Shown here piece after piece: positions 9,508 through 21,778 of a stretch of 64,000 nt of DNA. The notes below the pieces were generated by a model. It searched no databases and was not told the DNA's origin. It saw only the letters and a list, made by a program, of their open reading frames with translations. This DNA is from Sipunculus nudus (taxonomy: Eukaryota > Annelida > Sipuncula > Golfingiida > Sipunculidae), in NCBI GenBank assembly GCA_026874595.1, contig CM049310.1, positions 16,962,058 to 17,026,057 of the forward strand, written 5' to 3'. Every line of letters starts with the position of its first letter. The first letter of the stretch is position 1. A program made the translations under genes and the position numbers.

Positions 9508-12310
9508 GTTATCACGTGACTGACCAGTATAACCTAACTTGGATAACATCATTCTGAGTCATTAGAGCTTAAGAAGACATGGGGTAGGTTTGTTTCAACG
9601 GCAACGGCTTTTTCTTGTCCGCGTAAACTATCTAGCTTAATTTTTTTTAAAATTAAAAATCTATAACATCAATTTGATTTGTAGAAGGAACTTATACCAA
9701 AGCCTTCTCGTGTGTGCACTGTAGTTTGGGATATGTTTTTATATTAAACCAGAGATGAAATAATTAGTTTATCCCAGTGCTTGTCCTACTGTGTTAATAG
9801 CATATGTATATTTATAATTTTGTATAGCTCATAGCAAAAAAACTCATCCTAATTATAACCGTTTTATCTTGAACCTAATTTGATAATCAGAAGAAGCTAC
9901 AAATCATTATCAAAATCCAAATAAGAGATTTATTAACACTTGAGTCTGTCAAAGATGACTACCACATGATAAGATCCGTGTGTTAAGAATGTAACATTCA
10001 TATGTCGTGGATAAGTAAAACGTTTAATTATGTTAATCAAAAAAGGCAAAAACAATTGTAAATTAATGAAGTTATCAAATCAATAATCTGACTATGAACA
10101 CGTTGAGAGCTTGCCTTATTCTCAAGCATCTGATAAGCTCTTTGAGACGCTCCTTTGATACATATAAATCTTAGCCCATGCACCATCATGTAAGCTTTAT
10201 TATTCTTCTTTAATGTTTGAACCGTTCGTCTGTCTGAACCCCGAAAGAACACAATTTACATTTGTCTTGTTACGTTTGTGAGCAACGGTGGTTCCTATGG
10301 GAACGGCCAGAATAATGCACACACCATTTTATCAATTATGGCGTATTTGGCATCAAATATTTTACTGTTACCAGACAGGTGGCTACATGCTTGATTTCGA
10401 TTTTGTTTAGTGTATTGTTAACAGTCCTTCTGTATATTGAGTGTCGGGTATTATTGAACGTTCATAGGACAACAAACCCGACAAATATGAGCTAGCTTTA
10501 ACACCGGAGCGTGTAAAACAAGTCTTTACGATTCAAAAGCTCCACTGTGCAGCGTTTGCCAATACTATCTAATGTTTGCATCTGAACTACTCACTTTCTA
10601 TAAACAGGGTGTTATTCAGTACCACAGAACTATTCTTTTTGAATCTAGGAGTGGCCCGTATGAATGCGGACATTTCCGTGTTAATCATGTCATGGCAATA
10701 ATCAGTTGTATATCATATTCCTTTTCAGAAACTCACTTTTGTCAAACCCCTTTCCCTTAAGTTACAACATGGAAACACAGATACCCCCTAGCACCGGAAA
10801 TCTTGCCATTTGTTTGAATTATTTTTATTTTGTTTTAATTATTTTTAATTATATACTAGCAATGATTAACCTAAAGAATAATGTTACTAATTGAATAGAA
10901 TTAATTTTGTTGCACAACGATAGATTAAATTAGATTTAAACGCATGTTTATTTATTTGAAATAAAAATGGAAATATTCTGTTGTCAATCCAATTAACACT
11001 CCAGTGTTTTATGTCAAGTTCAATAAAGGTATTTAAGTTAAACCGCGCAGGGGTTATTTCAGGTACACTGATGTGAGAAATGTCCTAACTTAACTGTGAT
11101 TGTCACGTCGTGGCAGCTAATAATAGGCTAAAACCATTTAGTTGTGTCACATTGTTGAGTTAACACGACCAGCACGAATGCAGCTAGAAAGGGCGGGGGG
11201 GGGGGGGGGGGTCAGTACCATGGCAGATGGAAGGAAAATGTTTTGGAAAGAAAACGGGCCAAGACCCCAAAATCCGGCGCTTATTTTTTTCGTTATTAAG
11301 CATATATTACTCAAGGCTCAACATTTTTCAGCCAATTTCTCACAATGAAACTATTTGGAAAATAACTTTTTTTAATTCTTTCACTTTTTATTTTAGGTTG
11401 AATGGCCGCGAGGCATGTTTTGTTTATAAAAACAGTTGCATAATGTGTCTCTATTAATTCACAAAAATTTGAAACGTCTGATCTTTATTATCCACCAGAG
11501 TTGAAATGATACATTATCCAACAATACGATATGTGTCCAGAACTTAGTTTTGCCCTAACCAATAACCTCCCTTAAAAAAAGCAATTCCTGGAATGTGGGC
11601 AATAATTTCGACCCCTGTCTGCATTATCTTGAATGCTTAGGCCATCCTTAAAAATTTCTGTGTTGGGGCTAACATTGGTCCAAAAAAAAGTCTTCAGGTA
11701 GGGAGGAAAAAAAATATTTTTTTTAAAGGAGGATCTGGAGTTTACTTCACCTTTTTTACCGGATATTAGCATATGCGAGGTTTATGTCAAATTACATACC
11801 CGTACTCCCTTCATTCCTTGCCTCGATACCATTGAAACATGCACAACAAGGTATCTCTGAACAGATTTTGTGTTTTATTACCGGCTTAAAATCCTGTACT
11901 TGGGTTTAAATGTTTTAGTACATGCTTTGAACATGTACACGTATTTGAAAAGTTATCAAGTACTTTTCCAATAATGGTCAAGCATGTTATCATGGAAGCA
12001 TTATAACTTATGTATATCCCATTGCACAGGTTCGCATTAGGCCTGTACGCCTTGTTGTGGATCTCACATGAATTTGCAGACAATTTTATTTTGTGTTGTA
12101 TGCGAGTGCCAGAATTGTAGGAATGAGTGGAGTTTGAGATTTCCTTTGCAAGTGAAGAGGTATAATTAAGAAGGACGGTAATAAATGAACTCTTTAGTAA
12201 TGGTCAATGCCTAATTAGGTAGTAGAACATATAAAATGTTTATATAAATATATGTAAAACTACTTTTTGAAAGATGAAACCATATATTGGATGTCGGTAC
12301 CCTGATTAGG
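9508..12310. other. No recognised gene
   Basis: Unique AT-rich sequence. A poly(G) tract of about 19 bases lies at about 11193-11211. No domain, splice-bounded exon or repeat pair was recognised. Confidence 0.5.
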
Positions 12311-12549
12311 AATTTTATTTCTTCGGTGTTGATGTATATACAAACAAAATCTTGGTCAAGTTCGAAGATGGGTGACCTTGACTTATTTCTTGACGTTTTA
12401 GAGCGAATTATAGAAAATAACCGGCGTGTGTTAACATTTACCATGTGAGGAGGATATCTCCAAAAGTATTCAACACAGAAATTTCATTTCTTTGGTGCTG
12501 ATACATATCAACAAAATCTCGGTCAAGTTCCAAGATCGATGACCCAAGG
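12311..12549. repeat. Two diverged direct repeats, about 169 bp apart
   Basis: The segments 12311-12379 and 12480-12549 share TTTCTTCGGTGTTGATGTAT (second copy TTTCTTTGGTGCTGATACAT), then CAACAAAATCTCGGTCAAGT and AAGATCGATGACC, with scattered substitutions. The spacing of about 169 bp suggests two monomers of an old satellite or a repeat with an internal duplication. Not coding. Confidence 0.65.
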
Positions 12550-14370
12550 TCACAGAGCTTATAACAGAACAAAACTTAGGAGCTTATTTCTAAGGAACCA
12601 CTGGATGGATTGTTTTGGAATATGGAATGGTCATTGGCCTTGATGATCTCGTAAGTGCTGCATGACTTACAAAGACTGGGGCCAGACTTACAAAGTTCAT
12701 ACCTCTCTAGTTCCAATTCACAACTTGAACAAAAGACATTTGTACAGATATACATCCATGTGAGAACAAATATTACATGAATACTTGTTACTGTTACCAC
12801 CCATAAATACTGCTCTTTTGGCTGAGGGCTTTTGTCAGCTTTTGCTGATATTCTAGTATTTTTCTGTAATTAATGACTGAGCGAGCAATGTTGATCTCTA
12901 TCTCGTCTACGTCTAAACAAGAAATGCCGTACGGTCAGGAAATATCTGTTTATTATAAAAGCTATTAATAAAATGAAATAAATTTACAAAGGCAGTTAAA
13001 AAGAAACACAACCAAAAAAAGACAGTCGCTTATATGTTATGCCTGTTCTGATCAGCTGTGGCCGGTAGAAACGATGCGTCAGACACCTCGCAAAACCCTG
13101 TCATGATCGCCACAGAACTGACGAAATCACGCAATTCTTGTAATACCAAACATCTGATTTGTGGAGATCGTGCGTTACACATCGTCAATTGCAGATTCCA
13201 TTAAATATGCCCGATTCATTTGCTTGATATAGGCCTACTCACGGTGCCAACGTGAGTGTTGCTGAAAAATTATAACCAGCGTAAGCGACACGAGGTCAGT
13301 GAAGTCATATGGGGTGGACTTTTACTACGGACCTCTTATTGGCTCTCTGGCTATTACGCGTGACCGCTCCGCCAATCACAAGAACGTTTGCGTGGGCCAG
13401 GTACGTGTTAATGCATATCAACGTGTCACATGGTTTAAATGCCAACATTGGTCAGTTGACAGTATGAATGTCGAGAGAACTTTCATTTAATCAGTTAATG
13501 CGACAGCGGTAAGCTTCCGCTTTATTTGAAATCAAATAAGAACCATTTCTTATTGCTCAATATTTTTTTTTCAGCCTGTTCCGCCAGAACTGCGAAATTT
13601 GATGGCGGTTTCCCGGCAGTTTTTCTACTCTCGCGCACGAGTGTAGCGATCGTTCCACGTGTATATATATAGGCACAACCTGACTAATTGTTAGGGCTCA
13701 AATTAAACGATCGGCGACTTTGGGTAATACCTTTCATTATGGAAATTAAGTGCATCTAAAAATGTAATAGAAGGACTATTTTTCTAGCACATGAAGGCAG
13801 ATTTTTACGGGCCCAGGTGCTTGCGGCAGATTATATAAAAATATTAATTTGCAGATATGTAAAAAAAAATTCCAGCCGCAGCCAAAAATCACGACCGGCC
13901 GGGTTTGCCCCAACACAGAACTTTTTAAGGATGGCCTTAGCTATCCCTATATGACTCACAGCCAAATATCACAGCCAATGCCATCTAGATAGAATTTTCA
14001 CTAATTTGGTCGGATTATTGAGTCACTTGTAATATTAGTGTTTCAATAAACAGCTTGTTTTTTTATATAACCTGTAGGAATATTATAGAAATCAGTTTTA
14101 CATTAATACAGTTACCGGCACGCCTTACCCAGTGTTGCGGCTGGTGTTAATATGGTACAGGGATGTGATATGGCGTTGTCAAAGCTGGTGCCATAATTAC
14201 GTGGCGTGTTGTTTCTGTTTTATTCCACTAGCATGACTTGGTTTTAATCATATCACTCCTGTTGAACATGCGCAATAATAAGATCTTTGATAGGTGTGCT
14301 GATATGAAGACATCCATATGTAAAATCATGTGTTGTACGACTTTCTCGAAAAGGAAGGTTATGAAGGGAC
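12550..14370. other. No recognised gene; weak promoter-like patch
   Basis: Mostly unique. The part at about 13270-13700 is GC-richer, has ATTGGCTCT and CGCCAATCAC (CCAAT-type motifs) at about 13338 and 13372, and a CACGTG directly before a TATATATATAGG tract at 13656-13672. No open frame downstream is recognised. Confidence 0.35.
13656..13672 (+). promoter_or_regulatory. Possible E-box plus TATA-like site
   Basis: CACGTG abuts TATATATATAGG after a GC-rich stretch that contains the inverted pair CCGCCA/TGGCGG (about 13581-13607) and TTTCCCGG. Such a layout can be a core promoter, but TA tracts are common here, so this is only a suggestion. Confidence 0.15.
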
Positions 14371-14375
14371 GTCTC

Positions 14376-14427
<52 letters not shown>

Positions 14428-14440
14428 CCTCTCTCTCTCT
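14371..14440. repeat. (CT)n microsatellite
   Basis: A nearly pure CT run with a few GT and CCT interruptions. It generates spurious Ser/Leu and Arg/Glu open frames on the two strands. Confidence 0.95.
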
Positions 14441-16244
14441 TACAGTTGATGGAGGAGAGGAAAGAATCTGAAAACACTAAATACCAGAATTTGAACAATG
14501 TCGTTAATCTGAAAAGGGTAACTTAGTTTTAAGATTATTGCAGCCGCTACTCTTTTCAAATATTTACGAACTTTCAATAATTAAAAGAGGAAAACTCATT
14601 ATCGAAGTTTAAACCATCTTGTTTTAAATGTAATAATGTTTCTTTTGTACATACAAACATACATCCTTACGCACACACACAAATATTTACACAAAAAAAT
14701 CTTTTTTTATATACATATATATTATAACTTTTTTTTGGGCTTTCTTACCGAAAAACATCGACGACAGATTTTTCCTCTCCACATCCAAGCCAAATATTCT
14801 TTGCGCCCATATATTTTTCTAAAATCGTGTGGGTTTCGTAACAATCCGAGCTAATTTCATCATTAATTCCCATGACTCTACCTTAGTTAAAAACAAAAAA
14901 ACTATCAGTTTCTCCATCATATCATGAATATTATTCACACTACAACTAAAAATCCAGCAGCTTCCACTGTTGCCACAAATACGAAAATTAACATGTAGAA
15001 ATTTGAGATTTGTAGTTGTTACTATGACAGCTGGTATTTTGGTTCTCTAAACATCGGCTGCTATGATAGGCTTCACGAGTCGCCCGAGACGTGTACACGC
15101 AACGCTGTCAGGGTCACGTAGTCCAGGCTGTTTAAAAATTAATAAAACCGGGCCCCCACATGACGATATACCGACTTGACAAGTTTTTGCAACCTTTAAT
15201 AATGGCACAAAAGGAAGGATGGATTGAAATATTTGATGAATAATATATAAAATACGTCGAATTCGTTTTGATTTTTCTAAACTTTATTTTGTGACAGCTA
15301 GGTTCCATATGTCCATACCATCGGTTCAGAAATGAATCAAACGAAAGTATATAACAGTGAGTGATATAGAACTCCAAAATGTGACAGGATATGTGTATGC
15401 ATAGCACCAATATATCATACACATGTTCTCTACCCCTTTTGACATCATAGATCCAAATGGGGGCAAGACACGGCATACTCGTGGATAGACTGTAAGGTTG
15501 GCGTGTTTGTTCTAGGTTGCTGTATTTTATCTTGTAAAGCACAACACACATATTAAATAATATATAGCACAGCATGGATTGAAATATATGATGAATTATA
15601 TATGAGAAATTTTGAATTCTAATTTATATGTTTAACATTTATAGGAAGGCCTCGGATCATATGGCTATCCAATTGTTGAATAAAACAAAACAAAAATTAG
15701 GACGATTACAATCTAAAAATGAAGATATTCAAAGAATAGAATTACCATTATTGATCTTCGTCCTCATCACCCCACTACATATCAGGTCCAGTGTTGTTTC
15801 ATCATTAGGTGATAGCAGAAAGATGCATAAACATATCTAATTTTGTAGCATCAACTGATTCTTGATTGGGACCAACTCTAAAATAAAACATCATCTATAT
15901 GTCTGCAACCGTTGAGAGATTTTACACACTCCGACCTGCTTTCTTTTCCTTCAAGTCTGTAATATACCCCGAATATTATACAACAAATATCAAAAGCGCC
16001 TTTGGTGTCTGTGTCTGAGCGCGATCTATCTCGTGAGTTTGCATTGCATAGGTTCTTCGAATGACCTGTGTTGCATTACATGGAGCATTTCACCTTAACA
16101 CATGAAGCTTTTTAATGTAGAGAGATTATTACGGTGTTGAATATCTTGCATGATTGAACTATCGGTTTATTTTGTACCACTCAGTGTTTATTTAAAAAAA
16201 ACCCAGAAAAACTGAAGGAAAGAAAATTTCAAGAAAGAAAAAAT
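14441..16244. other. No recognised gene
   Basis: AT-rich. A 147-codon minus-strand frame (15575-15132) and a 70-codon plus frame (15628-15840, with KTKQKLGRLQSKNEDIQRIE) match nothing I know. A 33-bp sequence (ATGGATTGAAATAT plus flanks) occurs twice in direct orientation, at about 15217-15248 and 15573-15604, with few mismatches; its meaning is unclear. Confidence 0.4.
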
Positions 16245-16562
16245 TGAACCGGACGTAGAGCACAGGACTCAAATCCGGGAGAAGTGCTGAATTTTTTTAC
16301 TGTCGGTTCCTTAATATGAAGGCCGTACCCCAGGGCCGTGTTTCGCTCACAAACGAGGGCGCCTTTCTGGATTTGGTCGGTTTATGATGTAGTAATGGGG
16401 ACGATTACACACCCAGGACCCGCAAGGGCAGTAGTAACCGGGCCTCGTTAACACCAGGATATAAATGAAGGGAAGCTTGAGGTACTACCCAAAACGGATG
16501 TACATAATTAATTAAGCCGGCATGAAAAAAAGGAGGCGGTTACCTCGAACAAAACATTATTT
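16245..16562 (+). mobile_element. tRNA-derived SINE, family A, copy 2 (decayed)
   Basis: It aligns by eye along most of copy 1: GTAGAGCACAGGACTCAAAT in the head, a deleted box B region, then GGCCGTGTTTCGCTCACAAA, CCAGGACCCGCAAGGGCAGT and the 3' end GGAGGCGGTTACCTCGAACA. Loss of the B box predicts that it cannot be transcribed by RNA polymerase III. Confidence 0.82.
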
Positions 16563-16602
16563 AGAGTAAAATGAAATTGATGATTTCTTTAATGTAACAC
16601 TC

Positions 16603-16788
16603 TAGCAGCGGATTCAGAGGAAGCGCAGGGGGCGCGTACCTATTCTTCATCCAAAAACAATATTGGGGAAATACTTCTTCAAGCGAGAGTTCAAGAAGAA
16701 AGTCTACCACTTCCAACACTCCGCCACCCCTTTTTACGTGTTCCAGGGTGTTCAGCCTCCCGTTCCCATGATCCTGTATCCGCATCTA
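16603..16788. mobile_element. Possible hAT-like MITE, about 186 bp
   Basis: The ends are inverted and similar: TAGCAGCGGATTCAG on the left, and TAGATGCGGATACAG read inward from the right, 12 of 15 matching. Length and end sequence resemble the better-supported MITE at 32307-32489. No clear 8-bp target duplication was found. Open frames on both strands inside it are read as chance. Confidence 0.35.
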
Positions 16789-19700
16789 AGCAGAAACGTT
16801 AAATGTTCACTTACTTCTTTAAGTGGACGACATGGTACCATAGAAACCATATGCGACAAACATTATGGGACACGTTAACTTAATACAGTTTTTTGGTTTC
16901 AAAGGCATTGAAAATCACTAAATTTAGACGCGCCTCAATACATTAGCTAAAGATCAAACATACAAAACACAATGGGAGAATGTGTGGGCGCGCAGGCTAC
17001 TTTGATCTTAACCTTTAAGCCTTAATGTCCTTTTTACCTGTGAATCCAGTATTTCTGGGTGATGTTTTGTAACATTTTGATTCAAATTAGAACCACGCTT
17101 TTTTGTCGTCTCTTGCCCACAGACACGTTACTTACCTGTCACATCCTTTTATCTGGATCATATACTCAGCCACCAGATCGTTAATAATTTAAAGGTAATC
17201 CTTCCCTTTCTTTCAGCAGCCTTGTGCCGGCTCTAGGGGCCATTGTTCTGTGTGCGTCAGGTACGACAAAAAGATATTATTTTAGACAAAAATGAGCATT
17301 ACAAAGTCTTGGAGAAGATGCCGTAAGTCAAAAGTTTAAACAACCTCATTCTTCTAACTAGGGATTAGCACTACATTATTGGAAGTAGGAACTTGTAAAG
17401 TTTGTATTAAGGGTACGCTCATGGCCTGTTGTGGCACTGTCTAAACATGCATGGTAACCTAGAATAGCCTGTAAGGCTGTGGACAAACCCAAAGAGTTAG
17501 TCTTACGAACTATATCTGATGAATTCTTTCCACAATGCATTTGCCCCACCTGCGTTTGAATGCCAGCACCTGGGTCTCAAAAGGTCTGAAAAGCTTCTAC
17601 AAAAACAGCAATTTTTTTCCATTGATTATGTTTTTGTGACCCATAGCTTGTACCATTTCTGATATTTATATCGTTTAATGATATGCTTCGATGGCCAATG
17701 TATTTAAAGATATTGTGACTGTTGACCATGCGTCTAGTTAATATCCATAGCCTTTCTTGTCGCGATTACAAATTACCCCCCCACCACCCCCCCCCCCCCC
17801 CCCAGGGTAATCTGACATTATCCCCATGTTACACCTATTACTTTAATCGGTTTAACCCCCGGGGGTAACTTGTCTTTATACAGGCATGAACACTCCTGAA
17901 GAATTGCGAGTCTCCCCTCATCTCAGATATAGCAGTCTCACAAAAAAGGAAGTGGTTTTGGCAGTCGCGATTATCCCCCACGACAATTTTATCAGCTGAT
18001 GGGAACCTATTCATAAAGTTTGTATGCCCCAGCATTTTCGACAGTTAGAGAAGTGTCCACAGAATGCTGTCACAAGAACCTATTCACTCTGCAGACCTCA
18101 ATTTTAAATCAGGCGCAGGTCTGTATAAAAAGCTAAAAGATAGCATGTTCAAAACAACTTCGCTGTGTGAACGATCACATCGCGTGGAGAACCGACGCGA
18201 CTCGCCGTAACTGATGAAAGGGTAAGTCGACGTCCAAACAAAACGGAAATATACGAGGAAGGATTGTCTCCGGAAGACGCCCTGAAGAATCAGCCGTTTA
18301 TGAGAGCCAGGACATCTGTTCACAGAAATTTTCAATAGACAGGTCTATTTTTGCTTGCCTTCAGGACGGATTACCTTGCATCTTGACGCTGTAGCGCCGT
18401 CATGACGGGGATTGTCCGGTATATTGACTCAATGAGAACACGTCCAGCCGGCTTGAACTTCATAAAGTGTATCGAAAATCTACTCGCTCTGATGTCTCAG
18501 AAGAATATCACTCACACTTGTATCCGCTCTACATTAAATTAGCGAAATATAAGGCATCTTTTAAATTAATGGAATGTTTTGACGGTAATCAGTTGTCACG
18601 ACTGAAAACAAGTTTTATTTTTCGGGGATCAACTTAAACCAGATAATTTTACTCACATTCAGGATAAGCTGAGTATTTTTTTATTTTATAAGCGATTATA
18701 TTTCTATCGAAGTATATATTTTAATTATAATTAGTATAAAATATTTTAACATGACAGCCTTAGCAAATGTCAATGTGTGTGCACAACTATAAATTATTTC
18801 GTTATTTCTTTTCCTGGATATGACGTCCCGATCAATGGGTCAATTTTGTAATATTATAAGCGATAATATAACTATAAAAGTATATATATATATTAATAGA
18901 TGATATTACAAAACAGTATTTTAACATGACTACAGTAACAAATACATGTCAATGGTTAGGCACGTGCACAACTTTTAAATATTCCTTAACTATTTCCTGG
19001 ATAAGAGGTCCCATACATACCATCTGCAAGAGAAAAAATCCTGTCGAGAACCAAAGGAGAACTGTACTTTTTTTTTGGAACATGTGAGAAGGATCGAGAG
19101 GGGACATAAAGAGACAGACAGAGAGACAGTGAAGAGTCGGAACGAGACTATAAGAGAGAAAGAGACATTGAGAGAAACTTTACGGAGAGGTAAAATGAGA
19201 AAAAGACAGACAGACAGACATGCACACTCAAAAATAGATAAACGGGCAAGAGTGTAAGGAATCTATAGCTTTGCAAATACCATGATCATTCTGTGCAGCT
19301 TTCTTGGAATTCAAAAACCAAGCAAAAATACCCCAAAAATCTATCAAGCAAGAGATCAACTGTGACGTCTGAAAACAAACATAACAAAAATAGAATTAAA
19401 AAATCAAATCCAATTTTCACGATAGTATATCACCAATTTTTTTTAACGTTAATTTCGACCTCATTGAATACAGCCTGCCAACAATAGACAGTCAAATAAA
19501 GCCTAAAAACAAGCATTCTCTAGCTGACTTAATTAGATTAGGCCAGATTGTATTTTGTCAAATGTGAACACAAAAAGAACACACTACCTACATCAGACGT
19601 TTGTTCCGTCTGTTAAAATAATAATTACATGACCTTTTATGCACAAAAGCAGGCAATATGGACTGCCTTTTCGTCAGTGTATCTCTGGATTAACCACATC

Positions 19701-20247
19701 GGTACGAGCAATTATAAATTAATTAAAAATTACCCAATAATTAAATTCCTGTCATGAAATCGACGGCGGATGTAATACACTGATATAATGAAAGTCATGT
19801 TTGTCCTGTTAAGTTAATGTATGTAAAAAACTCTGTTTAATAATATAAACTCCTTTTCATAAACTAACGTTATTATTGTAGCTAATGAAAATGAAAATAC
19901 TATTTCAATTAATAACGAAACAATTTCTGACATATTCTGGTCATATCAACAGACCAATAAGGAGAGCAACCGAAGTAAAGTAAAATCAGGTTGATAAAAT
20001 TAGCTTTCTAGACTCCTTATGATGTTAAATTAATAACCTCCATGAAACTATCCTAAATTGCATTGACTTTAATGAAGACTTTTTGTCAAATACATAGCAA
20101 AATGCTTCTTTTGTGAAAAGGCATGAATCATTTTCCTGCAACACATCCTTTCTTTTTTCTAATAGCTTGGCTCGCGTTTATATGATTTTTACGTGTCGAT
20201 TTTAGTCAAAGGCAATGTCCATGCTAGGTCATAGATCACACATTAAT
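16789..20247. other. No recognised gene
   Basis: Unique sequence with a long poly(C) tract at about 17776-17803. Nearby are GGGTAATCTGACAT, which resembles the minisatellite unit of 31.4 kb, and a CCCCCGGGGG palindrome at about 17857. A GC-richer patch lies at about 18080-18500. The part at about 19080-19250 is purine-rich (GAGACAGACAGAG type). Confidence 0.45.
19080..19250. repeat. Purine-rich low-complexity tract
   Basis: GAGA/CAGA-type sequence resembling, in weaker form, the block at 23690-24365. The open frame through it is highly charged (Arg/Glu/Lys) and is a by-product of composition. Confidence 0.7.
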
Positions 20248-20495
20248 CTAGAAATTTGCATTCTAATGAATGCAAACCTCCACCGTTCATTTAAACGACC
20301 AATATATCCAAGTTCATTCGTGCATAAGTGACTGTATATATGTGACTATTCCTTGATGACGTTCCATGATTCAGACCATGTACCGGATCCACACTAAAAT
20401 CTACTCGATTCTTCATTTGTCCCTTCCCGAATTGCCCTGAAAATTTCATGAGATTCCATTTGAGTTATAATGTGAACAAACACAGACCCATGAAC
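20248..20495 (-). mobile_element. Helitron-like repeat, copy 1
   Basis: Read on the minus strand, the repeat ends with the hairpin TTTGCATTC-ATTA-GAATGCAAA (plus 20276-20255), then TTT and CTAG (20251-20248). A terminal hairpin followed within a few bases by CTRR is the mark of Helitron 3' ends. Upstream on that strand lie GGTGGAGG (next to the hairpin), TGGATCCGGTACATGG, GGCAATTCGGGAAG and AACTCAAATGGAATCTCATG. The same order recurs at 45617-45900. The 5' end was not located. Confidence 0.45.
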
Positions 20496-21228
20496 GCCTA
20501 CCATCCGGGCGGAGATCGCGGATTGCACCATATGGTGTGACCATACGGTACAGGAGTCAACATTCTCCCGAAGACATTTTTGGTTAATTCATATGTCTAG
20601 ACGCTTCAAATTATGTCACCTGAAAAAACCTGTAAACATTTGTACAGCGTGGAGTTAATCAGTTTACGTGGGTAACGCATTTAGAAGGTGCCAGGTATAT
20701 TACATTTAATCAATGAGAAACGTAAATGTGACAAACGAAAACAGATATATTTTCAACAGACAGGGAGGTTTCATATTACATAAATGTTTTCAAGTTCTTT
20801 AGCGGCAATGATATTTTATTTATTTAATTTCTCTTCAGTTGTACTTTCATGACTCGATTAAAACCTTGGAAACCTCAAAACCAGAATACATGGGTCTGTC
20901 AAATTTAATTCACGAATCTCCATCAGTCCTAATTTCCAATTTTCAGATTTGAACCCATGCCTCCTGGTTCACCAGCTCACAGCAGGGGCGGATTCTACGT
21001 TTCAGAGAACGAGAAATAGATTTAATAGCACTCAAGAAATAATGTTGTCGATTTATTATGATGCAGCAAACAGTTGTTACATAACTGGCAACGTTTCGAT
21101 AGTAATTTATCCAATAATTTGTTAATTATAATTTAGTCGGACTTAAAATAGCAAACTTTCGTACATACTAGTTAGGACCTTCTAATGACATGTTAGTACG
21201 AAACACTCTTGCTTATTTAAAGTACTAG
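20496..21228. other. No recognised gene; possible repeat ends
   Basis: Unique sequence. CAGGGGCGGATTCTACGTTT at 20983 looks like one hAT-type end without a partner. On the minus strand, CATGGGTTCAAATCTG at about 20946-20961 resembles a tRNA B box, possibly a SINE scrap. Confidence 0.3.
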
Positions 21229-21778
21229 CATTTGTTACAGGTGCTCCTTTTATTGTGTGACACGGGCGTAACTCGTGTTGTTGTTGCACTTTATTTTTAA
21301 TCCGTACTGGTTGAACTCTCGTTGTCATGCTGGCTGGGGGATTTCACGCCTGGCCGAGATCACGTGATGACCCTGGTATGCAGCGATGCTTTTCTACAGA
21401 ATTCCTGTGACGCGTGCTTACCGTGTATAATGTATTATTCTTCGAATGTTCTAGAAGTGGAAAATTCTCGGCTTAAGTTTTCCAGCGGACGAAGAAGCGT
21501 GTGTCAGTTTCTTGGACCTTATCCGACGATTGCGACAATTATAGATTTTCTTCAGTTTTACTGTATAATTGTATTGATTTAGTGTATTGTAATGTTAAGG
21601 TTGTTTTAAGAATAAATTATGGTTATTTGTTAACAAAAAAAACACTGGCTTCTTTATTAATTCCCCTAGACATTTCACGCTGTCTAGTGTTACAGAATCT
21701 GATTTCTTTTATCTCCATTACAAAATCTGTGTTCATCACGCATACGTGATCTGTTTATATTAGGTTCCTTAACACATT
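21229..21778 (+). mobile_element. Solo LTR, copy 2 (542 bp, internally deleted)
   Basis: The LTR runs 21233-21774, from TGTTACAGGTGCTCC to GGTTCCTTAACA, with perfect 4-bp target duplications CATT (21229-21232 and 21775-21778). Compared with the 796-bp copy at 50835 it lacks about 60 bp between GAAAATTCTCGGCTTAAG and CCAGCGGACGAAGAAGCG, the part holding the TATA box, and about 190 bp between the AGATTTTCTTCAG and CTGTATAATTGTATTGATTT segments. It keeps AATAAATTATGG, a likely polyadenylation signal. The perfect duplication shows that the shortened form is still a clean insertion; the deletion probably arose before it or in place. Confidence 0.88.

Noticed and set aside
15132-15840. 147-codon minus frame and 70-codon plus frame
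   Set aside because: AT-rich composition, no recognised motif and weak splice context; a chance origin is simplest.
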